Shown piece by piece: positions 42,647-52,251 of a DNA stretch of 64,000 nt. Position 1 is the first letter of the stretch; the number at the start of each line of letters is the position of its first letter. The position numbers were made by a program, and so were the translations under genes. Below the pieces are notes generated by a model, which was not told the origin of the DNA, ran no database searches, and saw only the letters and a program-made list of their open reading frames with translations. This DNA comes from Muriicola marianensis (lineage in GTDB: Bacteria > Bacteroidota > Bacteroidia > Flavobacteriales > Flavobacteriaceae): positions 434,001 to 498,000 of the forward strand of contig NZ_BMFH01000002.1 in the NCBI RefSeq assembly GCF_014638095.1. The letters run 5' to 3'.

Positions 42647-45151
42647 ATGGAACACGACTATCACATTCACGGAATGACCTGCCAGGGATGCAGGAAACAC
42701 GTGGAGGAGCTGCTCTCTGGCGTGGAGGGTGTTTCTTCTGTTTCCGTGGATCTGGAAAAGGCGAAAGCGAGGATTTCCATGGCCTCTCATATCCCCTTAA
42801 ACCAATTTAAAGAGGTCCTGGAAATGGATGGTGGCCGGTACAGCATTCACAAGGAAGGGGAATCCGTCGAACACAGGGCGAAGAAAAAGAAAGAAGCCGA
42901 AGGGAAAGGAACGGGAACGTTCTACTGCCCCATGCAATGTGAAGGGGACAAGACGTATGATGCCCCGGGGGACTGCCCTGTTTGCGGAATGGACCTGGTG
43001 GAAGAAAAACAGTTGTCGGGGTCTTCCTTCTCAGAGGAGTGGACCTGCCCCATGCATCCTGAGGTAGTAAACGATGAGCCGGGCAGTTGCCCGATCTGCG
43101 GGATGGACCTGGTACCTAAGGAACCCGACCTTTCTGCCGAGGAGAAGAGTTACAGGGCCCTCCGTAAGAAACTCTGGTGGTCGGTGGCCTTTACCCTGCC
43201 CATTTTCCTGATCGCTATGAGCGAGATGTTGCCAGGCAATCCCCTCTTCGAACTCATGCATCAGAAATACTGGAATGGGGTGCAATTCGCTCTTTCCCTC
43301 CCCGTAGTTTTCTATACGACGTGGATGTTCTTTGAAAGAGCATATCGCAGCATTCTTACCTGGAATCTCAACATGTTCACCCTGATCGGCATCGGTGCGG
43401 GGGTTGCCTGGTTGTTTAGTGTATTCGGGATGTTGTTCCCGGACATATTTCCGGAGCAATTCAAGACAGAATCCGGGACAGTGCACGTGTATTTTGAAGC
43501 TGCCACTGTGATCCTGACACTGGTCCTGATGGGTCAGGTTCTCGAGGCCCGGGCGCACAGCAAGACGAATTCGGCCGTAAAAGAACTCCTGAAACTCGCC
43601 CCTAACAAGGCTGTTAAAATGGTGGATGGAGAAGAGGTGGTAGTTCGCATAGATGAAATAGAAATCGGGGATATTCTCAAGGTGAAACCGGGAGATAAGA
43701 TCCCTGTGGATGGAAGAATCACAAAAGGCTATAGCGCCTTGGATGAATCCATGATAACCGGCGAACCCATACCGGTAGACAAAGGCGAAGGAGACAGTGT
43801 CAGCAGCGGGACCATCAACGGAAACCAGTCTTTTCTGATGAAGGCTGAAAAGGTAGGCAGTGACACCCTCCTGTCACAGATCATCGCCATGGTCAACCAG
43901 GCGAGCAGGAGTCGGGCCCCTATCCAGAACCTTGCAGACAAGGTCTCAGCTTATTTTGTACCCATAGTGGTCATCGTGGCTGTCATTACTTTCGGCGTAT
44001 GGGCCTTGTGGGGACCGGAACCGGCCTATGTGTACGCCCTGGTGAATGCCATCGCTGTCCTGATCATCGCCTGTCCCTGTGCTCTTGGGCTGGCAACACC
44101 CATGTCTGTCATGGTAGGAGTAGGCAAAGGTGCACAGAACGGGGTGCTGATAAAAAATGCAGAGGCCCTGGAAAAAATGAACAAGGTGGATACCCTGATT
44201 GTGGATAAGACGGGCACAATTACAGAAGGAAAGCCCACGGTTGATACAGTAGATTCTTTGGACAAGTCGTTTACAGAGGATCAGATCCTGAAATTGATCG
44301 TAACCCTCAACAGGAACAGTGAGCACCCTCTGGCCGAAGCTACTGTCAGTTATGGGAAGGAAAAAGGAATAAGCAGCGGAGAAGTTGAGATTTTCAATGC
44401 TGTTTCCGGTAAAGGAGTGGAAGGAAATGTTGATGGCAAACACCTGGCATTGGGCAACCGTAAAATGATGGAACATGCCCGAGCCACCCTGACTGATCAG
44501 ATGGAAAACAAGGCCAGGGAATTTCAAAACACCGGTAAAACCGTATCCTACCTGGCTGCCGATGGGAAGGTGATCGGGTTCGTGGCCCTGGGCGACAAGG
44601 TGAAGTCCAGCAGTATAAAAGCCATCCGTAAATTAAAGGGAATGGGTATAGAGGTCATTATGCTCACCGGGGATAATGAACAAACAGCCCAAGCTGTGGC
44701 CGGAGAACTCAACCTGTCGGATTTTAAAGCAGAGATGTTGCCTGAGGATAAGCTGAAGGAATTAGAACGACTCCAGGCAGAAGGCAGGATAGTGGCTATG
44801 GCGGGTGATGGGATCAATGATGCGCCGGCCCTGGCCAAGAGTGATGTGGGGATTGCTATGGGTACGGGGACCGATGTTGCCATTGAAAGTGCTGCGATCA
44901 CCCTGGTGAAAGGAGACCTGCAGGGGATCGTCAAAGCTCAGAATCTGAGTCGCTCCGTAATGAAGAACATTAAGCAGAATTTGTTCTTTGCGTTGATCTA
45001 TAACACCTTGGGCGTTCCCATTGCTGCTGGGGTTTTATATCCATTTTTCGGCGTCTTGCTTTCCCCTATGATCGCGGCGGTCGCTATGAGCTTCAGTTCT
45101 GTTTCAGTAATTGCCAACGCCCTTCGACTGAGGGCTGTAAACCTCGAATGA
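42647..45151 (+). CDS. Copper-type P1B ATPase with HMA and two heavy-metal-binding domains
   Basis: An 834-residue metal-exporting ATPase. Residues 1-68 form an HMA domain with GMTCQGC. Two HMBD (YHS-like) zinc-ribbon modules follow, FYCPMQCEGDK...CPVCGMDL and WTCPMHPEV...CPICGMDL. The core has eight helices, an actuator TGEP loop, CPC in IIACPCALGLATP (about residue 474), the phosphorylated Asp in DKTGT (about residue 520), HPL in SEHPLAEA, and GDGINDAPAL. The CPC motif with the flanking HMBD indicates export of Cu+ or Ag+. The last codons overlap the PepSY gene by 4 bp. Confidence 0.94.
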   Translation: MEHDYHIHGMTCQGCRKHVEELLSGVEGVSSVSVDLEKAKARISMASHIPLNQFKEVLEMDGGRYSIHKEGESVEHRAKKKKEAEGKGTGTFYCPMQCEGDKTYDAPGDCPVCGMDLVEEKQLSGSSFSEEWTCPMHPEVVNDEPGSCPICGMDLVPKEPDLSAEEKSYRALRKKLWWSVAFTLPIFLIAMSEMLPGNPLFELMHQKYWNGVQFALSLPVVFYTTWMFFERAYRSILTWNLNMFTLIGIGAGVAWLFSVFGMLFPDIFPEQFKTESGTVHVYFEAATVILTLVLMGQVLEARAHSKTNSAVKELLKLAPNKAVKMVDGEEVVVRIDEIEIGDILKVKPGDKIPVDGRITKGYSALDESMITGEPIPVDKGEGDSVSSGTINGNQSFLMKAEKVGSDTLLSQIIAMVNQASRSRAPIQNLADKVSAYFVPIVVIVAVITFGVWALWGPEPAYVYALVNAIAVLIIACPCALGLATPMSVMVGVGKGAQNGVLIKNAEALEKMNKVDTLIVDKTGTITEGKPTVDTVDSLDKSFTEDQILKLIVTLNRNSEHPLAEATVSYGKEKGISSGEVEIFNAVSGKGVEGNVDGKHLALGNRKMMEHARATLTDQMENKAREFQNTGKTVSYLAADGKVIGFVALGDKVKSSSIKAIRKLKGMGIEVIMLTGDNEQTAQAVAGELNLSDFKAEMLPEDKLKELERLQAEGRIVAMAGDGINDAPALAKSDVGIAMGTGTDVAIESAAITLVKGDLQGIVKAQNLSRSVMKNIKQNLFFALIYNTLGVPIAAGVLYPFFGVLLSPMIAAVAMSFSSVSVIANALRLRAVNLE

Positions 45152-45861
45152 CCATGAGTATATCGCGTAAGACCATTAGAAAATTTCGAAAGGCACACCG
45201 TTATCTCGGCGTGTTTCTGGGGATGCAGTTCCTGATGTGGACCGTGAGCGGGATCTATTTTAGCTGGACGGACATAGACGAGATCCACGGTGATCACTTC
45301 AAAAGAGAAATTCCGGTCGTAACCTCCTTCGATAACCTGATCAATCCGGTATCAGACCCCCATCTGAACGAGATCACCTCCCTGGAACTAAGGGATATTG
45401 GGGGCGAACCCTACTACTGGATCAACGACAGTTATCTCCTCAATGCCCAAAATGGTTTAAAGAGAAGTGGGATAACGGAAGAGGAAGCCCTGCTTGTAGC
45501 GGAAGCAAACATGTTGCCGGAGTTGGAAGTGAACTCTGTGGAACGGATTGAGTCTGTTGGTAACCACCACGAATACAGGGAAAAACCCCTCCCGGCCTAT
45601 GTGATCTCATACAAGACACCTAAAGAAGTTAAGGCGTATGTATCTGTCAGGGACGGGGCATTCCAGACGGTCAGGTACCGCGACTGGAGGTGGTTCGATT
45701 TTCTCTGGATGACCCATACCATGGATTATCAGGGGCGGGACGATTTCAATACGACGCTCTTGCGTGGTTTCTCCTTGATGGGACTGATCACGGTACTTAG
45801 CGGATTCATCTTATTTTATCTAACCTCATCTACGATTAGAAATTTAAAACATAAAAAGTAA
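45148..45861 (+). CDS. PepSY-domain membrane protein
   Basis: A 237-residue protein with an N-terminal helix (HRYLGVFLGMQFLMWTVSGIYFSW), a periplasmic PepSY region (GITEEEALLVAEANM, YVSVRDGAFQTVRYRDWRWFDFLWMTHTMDY) and a C-terminal helix (GFSLMGLITVLSGFILFYLT). Related PepSY-associated TM proteins occur with iron and copper systems and may pass electrons or shield metal. Here it is translationally coupled to the ATPase and lies 4 bp before the adaptor gene, so it is part of the metal export unit. Its exact role is not known. Confidence 0.85.
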   Translation: MTMSISRKTIRKFRKAHRYLGVFLGMQFLMWTVSGIYFSWTDIDEIHGDHFKREIPVVTSFDNLINPVSDPHLNEITSLELRDIGGEPYYWINDSYLLNAQNGLKRSGITEEEALLVAEANMLPELEVNSVERIESVGNHHEYREKPLPAYVISYKTPKEVKAYVSVRDGAFQTVRYRDWRWFDFLWMTHTMDYQGRDDFNTTLLRGFSLMGLITVLSGFILFYLTSSTIRNLKHKK

Positions 45862-45865
45862 CCCG

Positions 45866-47596
45866 ATGAAAAAGACTATCATCTATGTGAGCGTTGCGAT
45901 CCTGGCCGGTTTAGGTGCCGGATATCTCATCTTTGGCGACCGTTCAGGCAAAGACTCTACTGAGGAACACATGCATGCGAATGAACAGGGCGAGGTCTGG
46001 ACCTGCTCCATGCATCCGCAGATAAGGCAGCCGGAACCCGGGCAATGTCCTATTTGCGGGATGGATCTGATCCCTTCAGTAACGGACGGTTCAGAGGTGG
46101 GTGTCAATGAGATCAAAATGACAAAAAATGCCATGGCACTGGCTGATATCCAAACCATGGTTGTCAGCGGCAATGGCGAAAAGAGCTCAGCGGAGATCAT
46201 CCTTTCCGGAAAGATCAAAATGAACGAGGAGACCACAGCCATTCAGGCCAGTTATTTTGACGGGCGGATCGAAAAACTCTATGTGGATTTCACCGGCCAG
46301 CAGGTAAGGAAAGGGCAGTTGCTGGCTACGCTCTATTCTCCCAACCTTGTTGCTGCCCAGCAGGAACTGATCACGGCATCTTCCCTGAAGGAGTCGCAGC
46401 CTGCCCTTTATGCCGCAGTCCGTAATAAACTGAAGTTGTGGAAGCTCAATGAGCAACAGATCAACGCCATAGAAACCTCAGGGAGGGTGAAGGAGGAATT
46501 CCCTGTCTACGCCGCTGTGTCGGGAACTGTTTCCGAGAAATTGGCCTCGGAAGGAGATTATGTGCAGCAGGGGCAGCCTATCCTGAAGGTCAGTAATTTG
46601 GGTACGGTTTGGGCCGACTTTGATGCTTACGAATCCCAGGTTGCTAATTTTAAAACAGGTCAGAAGATCACAGTGGTCCCTTCCGCCTATCCTTCGAAGG
46701 AGATCCAAGCCACCATTTCTTTTGTGGATCCGATTCTCGATACCAAAACACGTACGGTCACCGTCAGGGCCCTTTTAAACAATTCGGACGGCACCCTCAA
46801 ACCGGGCATGTTTGTGAAGGGGAAGGTTCAAAGCGGCGTCACAAAGCCTGATGGAGGGGTGGAGATCCCTGCTTCTGCGGTCCTCTGGACGGGAGAACGG
46901 TCGCTGGTTTATATAAAGACAAATCCCTACGAACCAGTTTTTGAAATGAGGGAAGTTGTTCTGGGGAACAGGATGGGAGAGACCTATCCCGTGATTTCCG
47001 GACTCGAAAGTGGGGAAGAGATCGTGATCCATGGAACATTTACCGTGGATGCCGCTGCCCAGTTACAGGGCAAGAGATCCATGATGAACACCACAGGGGG
47101 GAGGACCTCCACAGGCCATGACCATGGGGTAATGAAGGGTAGCATGGGCAGCAATTCCCCTTTGCTTACCGAGGAATCTCAAGCTGAAGCGAATACGCTA
47201 ATCGCTTCCTACATGGAGCTCAAGGATGCCCTTGTGAATTCGGATCCGGCAAAGGTGAAGGAATATTCCGAGAGGGCCTTGGAAAAGCTTATCACCCTGA
47301 GGAACAAATCCGGAAAGGAATCACAGCCCTTTTATGAGAGCCTTCAAAAGAACCTGGATGGGATGATCAAAAGTCCCGATCTGAAAGCACAGCGCGATAC
47401 ATTCGTGGTCCTCTCCGAACAGATGATCAGGGTTGCTATGGAAATTAAAGACAAATCACAGGATCTGTTTGTCCAATACTGCCCCATGGCCAATCAGGAC
47501 AGGGGAGCTCAATGGCTGAGCTGGGAGAAGGAAATCCGCAATCCCTATTACGGGGATGCCATGCTCACCTGCGGAGAGGTGAGGAGAAAGTTCTGA
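45866..47596 (+). CDS. CusB-type RND periplasmic adaptor with HMBD and DUF3347 domains
   Basis: A 576-residue membrane-fusion protein. After an N-terminal anchor comes an HMBD module (WTCSMHPQI...CPICGMDLIPS, about residues 49-72), then the CusB core with barrel-sandwich and beta-barrel parts (SYFDGRIEKLYVDFTGQQVRKGQLLATLYSPNLVAAQQE, VYAAVSGTVSEKLASEGDYVQQGQPILKV). A His/Met-rich linker (STGHDHGVMKGSMGSN) leads to a C-terminal DUF3347 domain ending EIRNPYYGDAMLTCGEV. It joins pump and TolC and probably delivers metal. It is unusual in being last in the operon, after the ATPase. Confidence 0.92.
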   Translation: MKKTIIYVSVAILAGLGAGYLIFGDRSGKDSTEEHMHANEQGEVWTCSMHPQIRQPEPGQCPICGMDLIPSVTDGSEVGVNEIKMTKNAMALADIQTMVVSGNGEKSSAEIILSGKIKMNEETTAIQASYFDGRIEKLYVDFTGQQVRKGQLLATLYSPNLVAAQQELITASSLKESQPALYAAVRNKLKLWKLNEQQINAIETSGRVKEEFPVYAAVSGTVSEKLASEGDYVQQGQPILKVSNLGTVWADFDAYESQVANFKTGQKITVVPSAYPSKEIQATISFVDPILDTKTRTVTVRALLNNSDGTLKPGMFVKGKVQSGVTKPDGGVEIPASAVLWTGERSLVYIKTNPYEPVFEMREVVLGNRMGETYPVISGLESGEEIVIHGTFTVDAAAQLQGKRSMMNTTGGRTSTGHDHGVMKGSMGSNSPLLTEESQAEANTLIASYMELKDALVNSDPAKVKEYSERALEKLITLRNKSGKESQPFYESLQKNLDGMIKSPDLKAQRDTFVVLSEQMIRVAMEIKDKSQDLFVQYCPMANQDRGAQWLSWEKEIRNPYYGDAMLTCGEVRRKF

Positions 47597-47674
47597 GGGA
47601 ATGGCTTTAAAACCCTTATTTTTGGGAGACTGGAAGCTATTCCGAAATTGTCAACAACTCGATTGAAAAAACTT

Positions 47675-48445
47675 ATGAAGATCATCACCTGGAACGTAAA
47701 TGGGATACGGGCTATCGTTAAGAAGAATTTCTTCGAATCCCTGGAGCAAATAGATGCCGATGTGATCTGCCTCCAGGAGACCAAGGCAACCGGAGAAGAG
47801 GTGAAAAAGGCCCTGAAGAATCTCAATGACATTCAGATATATACCAATGAGGCTGAACAAAAGGGATATTCCGGCACTTCTATCCTCAGCAAGTCAGATC
47901 CCCAGGACGTTATAAGGGATATGGGGGTAGAAGAACACGATAAGGAAGGTCGAATCCTTTGTGCGGAATACCCTGGATTTTTTCTGATCAATGTGTATGT
48001 GCCCAATTCGGGTCAGCAGTTAGACAGGCTCGATTACCGCAAGCAGTGGGATGCGGATTTCCTTACCTACATCAAAGAGAAGGAAAAGAGCAAACCTGTG
48101 ATCGTTTGTGGCGATTTTAATGTGGCCCACCGGCCCATCGACCTGAAAAACGATAAATCGAATTACAACAAGACAGCTGGCTACACCCAGGTGGAGATCG
48201 ACGGGATGGACGCATTTACAGAGGCAGGCCTGGTGGATGTTTTTCGCCACTTTTATCCGGAAAAAGTAGCCTATACCTACTGGAGCTACCGCTTTAAGGC
48301 GCGAGAGCGAAACGTGGGCTGGCGAATCGACTATTTTCTGGTCAGCAAATCCCTCATAAAGGACGTAAAAAAAGTGGAGATCCTTGGAGATCACTTGGGA
48401 TCAGACCATTGCCCTGTTCTTCTGGAGGTAGACGCAGGTAATTAG
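47675..48445 (+). CDS. xth: Exodeoxyribonuclease III
   Basis: An AP endonuclease / 3'-5' exonuclease of base excision repair, 256 residues from MKIITWNVNGIRAI (47675; an ATG at 47648 would add nine residues not found in the family). Catalytic motifs: WNVNGIRA, LQETKA (metal-binding Glu), NVYVPNSG, GDFNVAH, and SDHCPVLLE at the end with the catalytic His. No operon link is apparent. Confidence 0.95.
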   Translation: MKIITWNVNGIRAIVKKNFFESLEQIDADVICLQETKATGEEVKKALKNLNDIQIYTNEAEQKGYSGTSILSKSDPQDVIRDMGVEEHDKEGRILCAEYPGFFLINVYVPNSGQQLDRLDYRKQWDADFLTYIKEKEKSKPVIVCGDFNVAHRPIDLKNDKSNYNKTAGYTQVEIDGMDAFTEAGLVDVFRHFYPEKVAYTYWSYRFKARERNVGWRIDYFLVSKSLIKDVKKVEILGDHLGSDHCPVLLEVDAGN

Positions 48446-48513
48446 GGGTGAATTAAAAAGGCACTTCGGCCAAATTCATTGAAATTGACTACTTTAATGC
48501 AAATTGAGTAGTT

Positions 48514-49830
48514 ATGAAAGATCGCAGAGCCTTCCTGAAAGACCTGGGGGTGGCCGCCCTGGCCACCCAGTTGCCCCTGACCCACCTGAATGCTAACAAA
48601 CCCCTGAATCCCCGGGAGGAGATCGGTGTAGGGCTCATAGGAGTTCGCGGCATGGGCTGGGTCGACCTCACTTCTCTGATGAAAAACCCGAATACCCGCT
48701 GTGTGGCTTTGTGTGATGTGGACGCCACCCTTCTGGAAAATCGCGCCGGAGAAGCTGAAATATGGGGAAAAAGACCCCGGACCTATGGCGACCACAGGGA
48801 ATTTTTAAAGAACAAGGACCTGGATGCGGTCATCATCGGCACACCGGACCACTGGCACTGCATCCAAATGACGGATGCCTGTGCGGCAGGTAAGGATGTA
48901 TACGTGGAAAAACCTATCGCCAACAGTATTACCGAGGCCAATTTAATGGTAGAAGCCACCAGGAAATACAAGCGTGTAGTTCAGGTAGGTCAGTGGCAGC
49001 GAAGCGACCCCCACTGGATCAGCGCCCTGGATTATCTCAAGTCGGGTCAACTGGGCAGGATCCGGCAGGTGAAGGCCTGGGCTACCGTAAATTACGGCAA
49101 AGGTTTCGAGGTAGTGCCGGACGGGGAACCTCCGGAGGGAGTCGACTATGATCGCTGGTTGGGTCCGGCCCCGAAACGACCTTTCAACAAGAACCGGTTC
49201 CACGGTTCCTTCCGGTATTTCTGGGATTATGCGGGCGGACTCATGACGGACTGGGGGGTGCATATGCTGGATATAGTCCTGGCGGGAATGCAAGTATCAG
49301 CACCGCACACGGTAACGGCTATGGGGGGTAAGTTCGCTTTTCCCAACAATGCGGCAGAGACACCCGATACCCTCACCACCCTGTACGATTTCGGGGATTT
49401 TAGCCTGGTCTGGGAACAGTTTATCGCTATGGGCACCTCGCCTTACCTGGAAGAATCAGGAGAACCCGGGGTGGCCTTTATCGGGGAGAACGGGATCCTG
49501 GCGATCAACAGAGCGAGCTGGAAGGTACTGCCGTTCCAGGAAGATGGGAAATACCTCCTGGAGGCAATCCCAACACGTCGGCCATCGGTAAATCCTATAG
49601 ACCTGCACACCAAAAACTTCCTGGATTGTATTCGCTCCCGCAAAGATCCCAACTGTACGATTGAAATGGGAAGGGATGCAGCCCTGGTTGCTCACTTAGG
49701 GAATATCGCTTACAGGACGGGGGAGAAACTGACCTGGGATAATGCAAAGGGAGTGATCTCCAATTCAGAGGCAGGCATGTCCTTTCTGACACCTTCTTAC
49801 AGAGCCCCCTGGCAACTCTGGAAAGGATAA
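48514..49830 (+). CDS. Gfo/Idh/MocA-family oxidoreductase with Tat-like signal
   Basis: A 438-residue NAD(P)-dependent oxidoreductase. The first 25 residues (DRRAFLKDLGVAALATQLPL) resemble a Tat signal, a common trait of Bacteroidota members of this family. The Rossmann part has GVGLIGVRGMGW and, further on, IIGTPDHWHCIQMTDACAAGKDVYVEKPIANS with the conserved EKP. The C-terminal half gives WDYAGGLMTDWGVHMLDIV, a standard dimer and substrate domain. It acts on sugars or sugar derivatives, substrate unknown. Monocistronic by position. Confidence 0.9.
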   Translation: MKDRRAFLKDLGVAALATQLPLTHLNANKPLNPREEIGVGLIGVRGMGWVDLTSLMKNPNTRCVALCDVDATLLENRAGEAEIWGKRPRTYGDHREFLKNKDLDAVIIGTPDHWHCIQMTDACAAGKDVYVEKPIANSITEANLMVEATRKYKRVVQVGQWQRSDPHWISALDYLKSGQLGRIRQVKAWATVNYGKGFEVVPDGEPPEGVDYDRWLGPAPKRPFNKNRFHGSFRYFWDYAGGLMTDWGVHMLDIVLAGMQVSAPHTVTAMGGKFAFPNNAAETPDTLTTLYDFGDFSLVWEQFIAMGTSPYLEESGEPGVAFIGENGILAINRASWKVLPFQEDGKYLLEAIPTRRPSVNPIDLHTKNFLDCIRSRKDPNCTIEMGRDAALVAHLGNIAYRTGEKLTWDNAKGVISNSEAGMSFLTPSYRAPWQLWKG

Positions 49831-49995
49831 TCATTTCACAGCCGGCCCAACATCACAGGATTATTCTCGACCACCGGAAATTAGGGTTGTTGTAGTATGT
49901 TGTTAAGGACGACTACCGTACTGGTGCAAGTGTGGTTAAACGTTTATATCTAATCCGATTTTCTTAAGTACACTTCTTTAAGGTCTCAATTTGAC

Positions 49996-50922
49996 CTAGC
50001 TTTCTTGAAGCTCATTGAGATCATTCCAGTTTAAACCGAAGTCAGACCAGGCTTTCATTTCCTCTGCCCGACTACCAGCATCGGACGTATCTCTGACAGC
50101 AAGGAAAGGAATGTTGACATGAAACCCCATATGATCCACATTTTGTCTTTCAAAGATCCGTTCCAGAAGAGGGTGTTTTTTATACATCATGGCCAGCAGA
50201 TCAAAAGGCTCTTTTTTCAAATATTCCAAGACTCCAAACGGCATAATTGCGTGTTCCAGTTCGACAAATATATGCCGTGTATTCTTTAATAGCGCCGCCA
50301 AATAGGACTTGTTAAATCTCTGAACTTCAGATAATTCGGTGGTTTCTTTAATATGCAACACAGTAATCAAAGCATCTTCAGGGACTGCCATCTTCAGAAT
50401 TTGGTGAAGTTCAGATTCTTTGTACATAGACAGGTAGTCCGTCGGGAAAAGGATGTTTTTTACAGGAGAGTAAGAGGTATTATTCGGGATCACCAGCACA
50501 GGGGCAAACGCCTTTCTCAAAACATAGACGGTATTACTGCCAATAAAAACCTCTCTGGCTCCTGTCGCACCTTTGGTACCCATAACAACCAGATCTATCT
50601 TCTTGTTTTCGGTAATATCATTCAGCTCATGACTGAGGATGTTGAAAGCGGAAATGGCTTCAAACCGGTGCCTCGGATTACCGGACATATCTTTCATGTC
50701 TGCCAGGGTCTTTTCTAGGCCTGCTACTGAACGGTTGACCTCCTCATCTGCGATAGCACTGAAGGGAGGTCCTCCCAACATATAATCAATGCGATAAAAG
50801 GCCGGGGTGTAGGTATGCAGTACGTAAAAGGTGCATTCTTCCTCTGCGAACAGGGTCAGGGCATACTTAATGGCGTTCCATGCGGTAGTGGAAAAATCGG
50901 TAGGTAACAGGATCCTTTTCAT
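49996..50922 (-). CDS. Universal stress protein, tandem UspA domains
   Basis: A 308-residue protein of two UspA domains. The first (MKRILLPTDFSTTAWNAIKYAL) has the ATP-binding pattern GTKGATGAREVFIGSNT; the second (VKNILFPTDYLSMYKES) lacks that glycine loop and ends HVNIPFLAVRDT. Such proteins serve in stress, starvation or low-oxygen survival. Its promoter carries a Crp/Fnr-like box with the same geometry as the other stress genes of the region. Confidence 0.9.
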   Translation of the reverse strand: MKRILLPTDFSTTAWNAIKYALTLFAEEECTFYVLHTYTPAFYRIDYMLGGPPFSAIADEEVNRSVAGLEKTLADMKDMSGNPRHRFEAISAFNILSHELNDITENKKIDLVVMGTKGATGAREVFIGSNTVYVLRKAFAPVLVIPNNTSYSPVKNILFPTDYLSMYKESELHQILKMAVPEDALITVLHIKETTELSEVQRFNKSYLAALLKNTRHIFVELEHAIMPFGVLEYLKKEPFDLLAMMYKKHPLLERIFERQNVDHMGFHVNIPFLAVRDTSDAGSRAEEMKAWSDFGLNWNDLNELQES

Positions 50923-50944
50923 TTCGATATAACTTATAGAAACT

Positions 50945-50952
50945 TAAATATA
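50945..50952 (-). promoter_or_regulatory. Predicted -7 box of the first universal stress gene
   Basis: The minus strand reads TATATTTA, one base from TAnnTTTG, 29.5 bp after the centre of the Crp/Fnr-like box and 23 bp before the start codon. Confidence 0.5.
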
Positions 50953-50974
50953 AACCTTCCACGAGTACCATAAA

Positions 50975-50988
50975 ATGATCTTTGTCAG
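50975..50988 (-). promoter_or_regulatory. Crp/Fnr-like box (ATGATCTTTGTCAG) before the universal stress gene
   Basis: One mismatch from ATGA-N6-TCAT; the TGA and TCA cores are intact. It is at activator distance from the -7 box. Confidence 0.5.
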
Positions 50989-51031
50989 CTTGTTGAAAAG
51001 GATTGAATATTGCTAAGTACAACTTGATAAC

Positions 51032-51045
51032 ATGACAAAAATCAT
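51032..51045 (+). promoter_or_regulatory. Crp/Fnr-like box (ATGACAAAAATCAT) before the DUF2267 gene
   Basis: A full match to ATGA-N6-TCAT. The sequence at the standard spacing (51068-51075, GAACTTAA) is only a weak -7 box. Confidence 0.45.
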
Positions 51046-51099
51046 TGGTTAAGACTTTTATTGTACGGAACTTAAGGTTCAACCCTAAAAAGATTTGCG

Positions 51100-51552
51100 A
51101 TGGCACTTGATTTTAACAAATACGCAAAGGAAGGGAACACCTTTATAAAGGAGTATGCCCGTGAAATGAATCTCGGTAAGGACACTGAGAAGGCAGGGAG
51201 GATCTTTTCGGCCATTATGCATGCCCTGAGGGACATTATCACTCCTCAGGAATCGCTGCAACTTGTGGCGCAGATGCCCATGTTCATGAAGTCGGCCTAT
51301 GTGAATGGCTGGACCTTGAAAAAGGAAAAACCCAAGATCAAGCACATGGAGGAATTCGTGGAACTCGTCCGAAAACACGACGGGGTGGCGGCGGTCAATG
51401 ATTTTGGCTATGAGGATGAGCTGGCTGAACGCTACATCGACATCACCTTCATCTACCTGAGGAAATATATCTCCCTGGGTGAATTGGAGGATATACGCGA
51501 TGGTTTGCCCAAGAACCTCAAAAGTATGATCTATACTAATTTGATGTTCTAG
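51100..51552 (+). CDS. DUF2267 family protein
   Basis: A 150-residue helical cytosolic protein: FNKYAKEGNTFIKEYAREM, AGRIFSAIMHALRDIITPQESLQLVAQMPMFMKSAYVNGW and FVELVRKHDG fit DUF2267. The function is unknown, but the family is common in stress clusters with Usp and Hsp20 genes, as in this case. It is divergent from the universal stress gene and has its own Crp/Fnr-like box. Confidence 0.85.
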   Translation: MALDFNKYAKEGNTFIKEYAREMNLGKDTEKAGRIFSAIMHALRDIITPQESLQLVAQMPMFMKSAYVNGWTLKKEKPKIKHMEEFVELVRKHDGVAAVNDFGYEDELAERYIDITFIYLRKYISLGELEDIRDGLPKNLKSMIYTNLMF

Positions 51553-51641
51553 GATGGACAGAGGGCTAAGACCAGAAAAGGTGATCGGATTGTTGATGTT
51601 GATACTTCATCGATAAGCCGACCAAAATTATTATGGGATAG

Positions 51642-51655
51642 ATGATAAATGTCAT
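51642..51655 (+). promoter_or_regulatory. Crp/Fnr-like box (ATGATAAATGTCAT) before the Hsp20 gene
   Basis: A full match to ATGA-N6-TCAT, with its centre 29.5 bp before the TACCTTCA box. Confidence 0.6.
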
Positions 51656-51677
51656 AGGAATTCAATAAGGTGCATTG

Positions 51678-51685
51678 TACCTTCA
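51678..51685 (+). promoter_or_regulatory. Predicted -7 box of the Hsp20 gene
   Basis: TACCTTCA, close to TAnnTTTG, 44 bp before the chosen start codon of the Hsp20 gene. Confidence 0.5.
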
Positions 51686-51728
51686 GCTACGAATATTGAA
51701 CGGATTGTTTAACCTAAATTTCAGGATC

Positions 51729-52199
51729 ATGTCACTTGTTAGATTTAAAAATCGGACTCGCCCCTTTACCGATCTGATTACCTCCGATTTCTTCGACATG
51801 GAAGATTTCTTCGATAATCGATTTTGGAATAAAGGGTTAGTCAACGAAAATTTCTGGAATGGCAGAAAAGGAGAGCCTGCTTTGAACATCAAAGAGGACA
51901 AAGACCATTTCGAAATTGAACTGGCCGCTCCGGGCTTTAGTAAAAAAGATTTTGAAGTATCTATCGAAAACGGCTACCTGACCATCAGGGCCGAGAAGAA
52001 AGATACCGATGAAATCAAAGAAGAGAATTACACAAGGAAAGAGTTTTCCTATAATTCCTTCATGAGAACTTTGTTGTTACCCGAAAATGTTTTGGAAGAT
52101 GAAATCAAAGCCAAATACAATGAGGGTATCCTGCGCTTCAAACTGATGAAAAAGGAAGAAGCCAAAAAAACAAAACCTAAAATGGTGGAAATTGCATGA
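51729..52199 (+). CDS. Hsp20 / alpha-crystallin small heat shock protein
   Basis: A 156-residue chaperone started at MSLVRFKNRTRPF (51729); an ATG at 51675 lies before the predicted transcription start and is rejected. The N-terminal part (FFDMEDFFDNRFW) is aromatic and disordered. The alpha-crystallin domain is clear: PALNIKEDKDHFEIELAAPGFSKKDFEVSIENGYLTIRAEK, then FSYNSFMRTLLLPENV and YNEGILRFKL. It holds unfolding proteins for refolding by other chaperones. Expression is probably tied to the Crp/Fnr-like box upstream. Confidence 0.93.
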   Translation: MSLVRFKNRTRPFTDLITSDFFDMEDFFDNRFWNKGLVNENFWNGRKGEPALNIKEDKDHFEIELAAPGFSKKDFEVSIENGYLTIRAEKKDTDEIKEENYTRKEFSYNSFMRTLLLPENVLEDEIKAKYNEGILRFKLMKKEEAKKTKPKMVEIA

Positions 52200-52251
52200 C
52201 ACATCCCACCCATTAAGGTAGCCCTCCTGCGCTTGATGATTGCTTCCGTAT

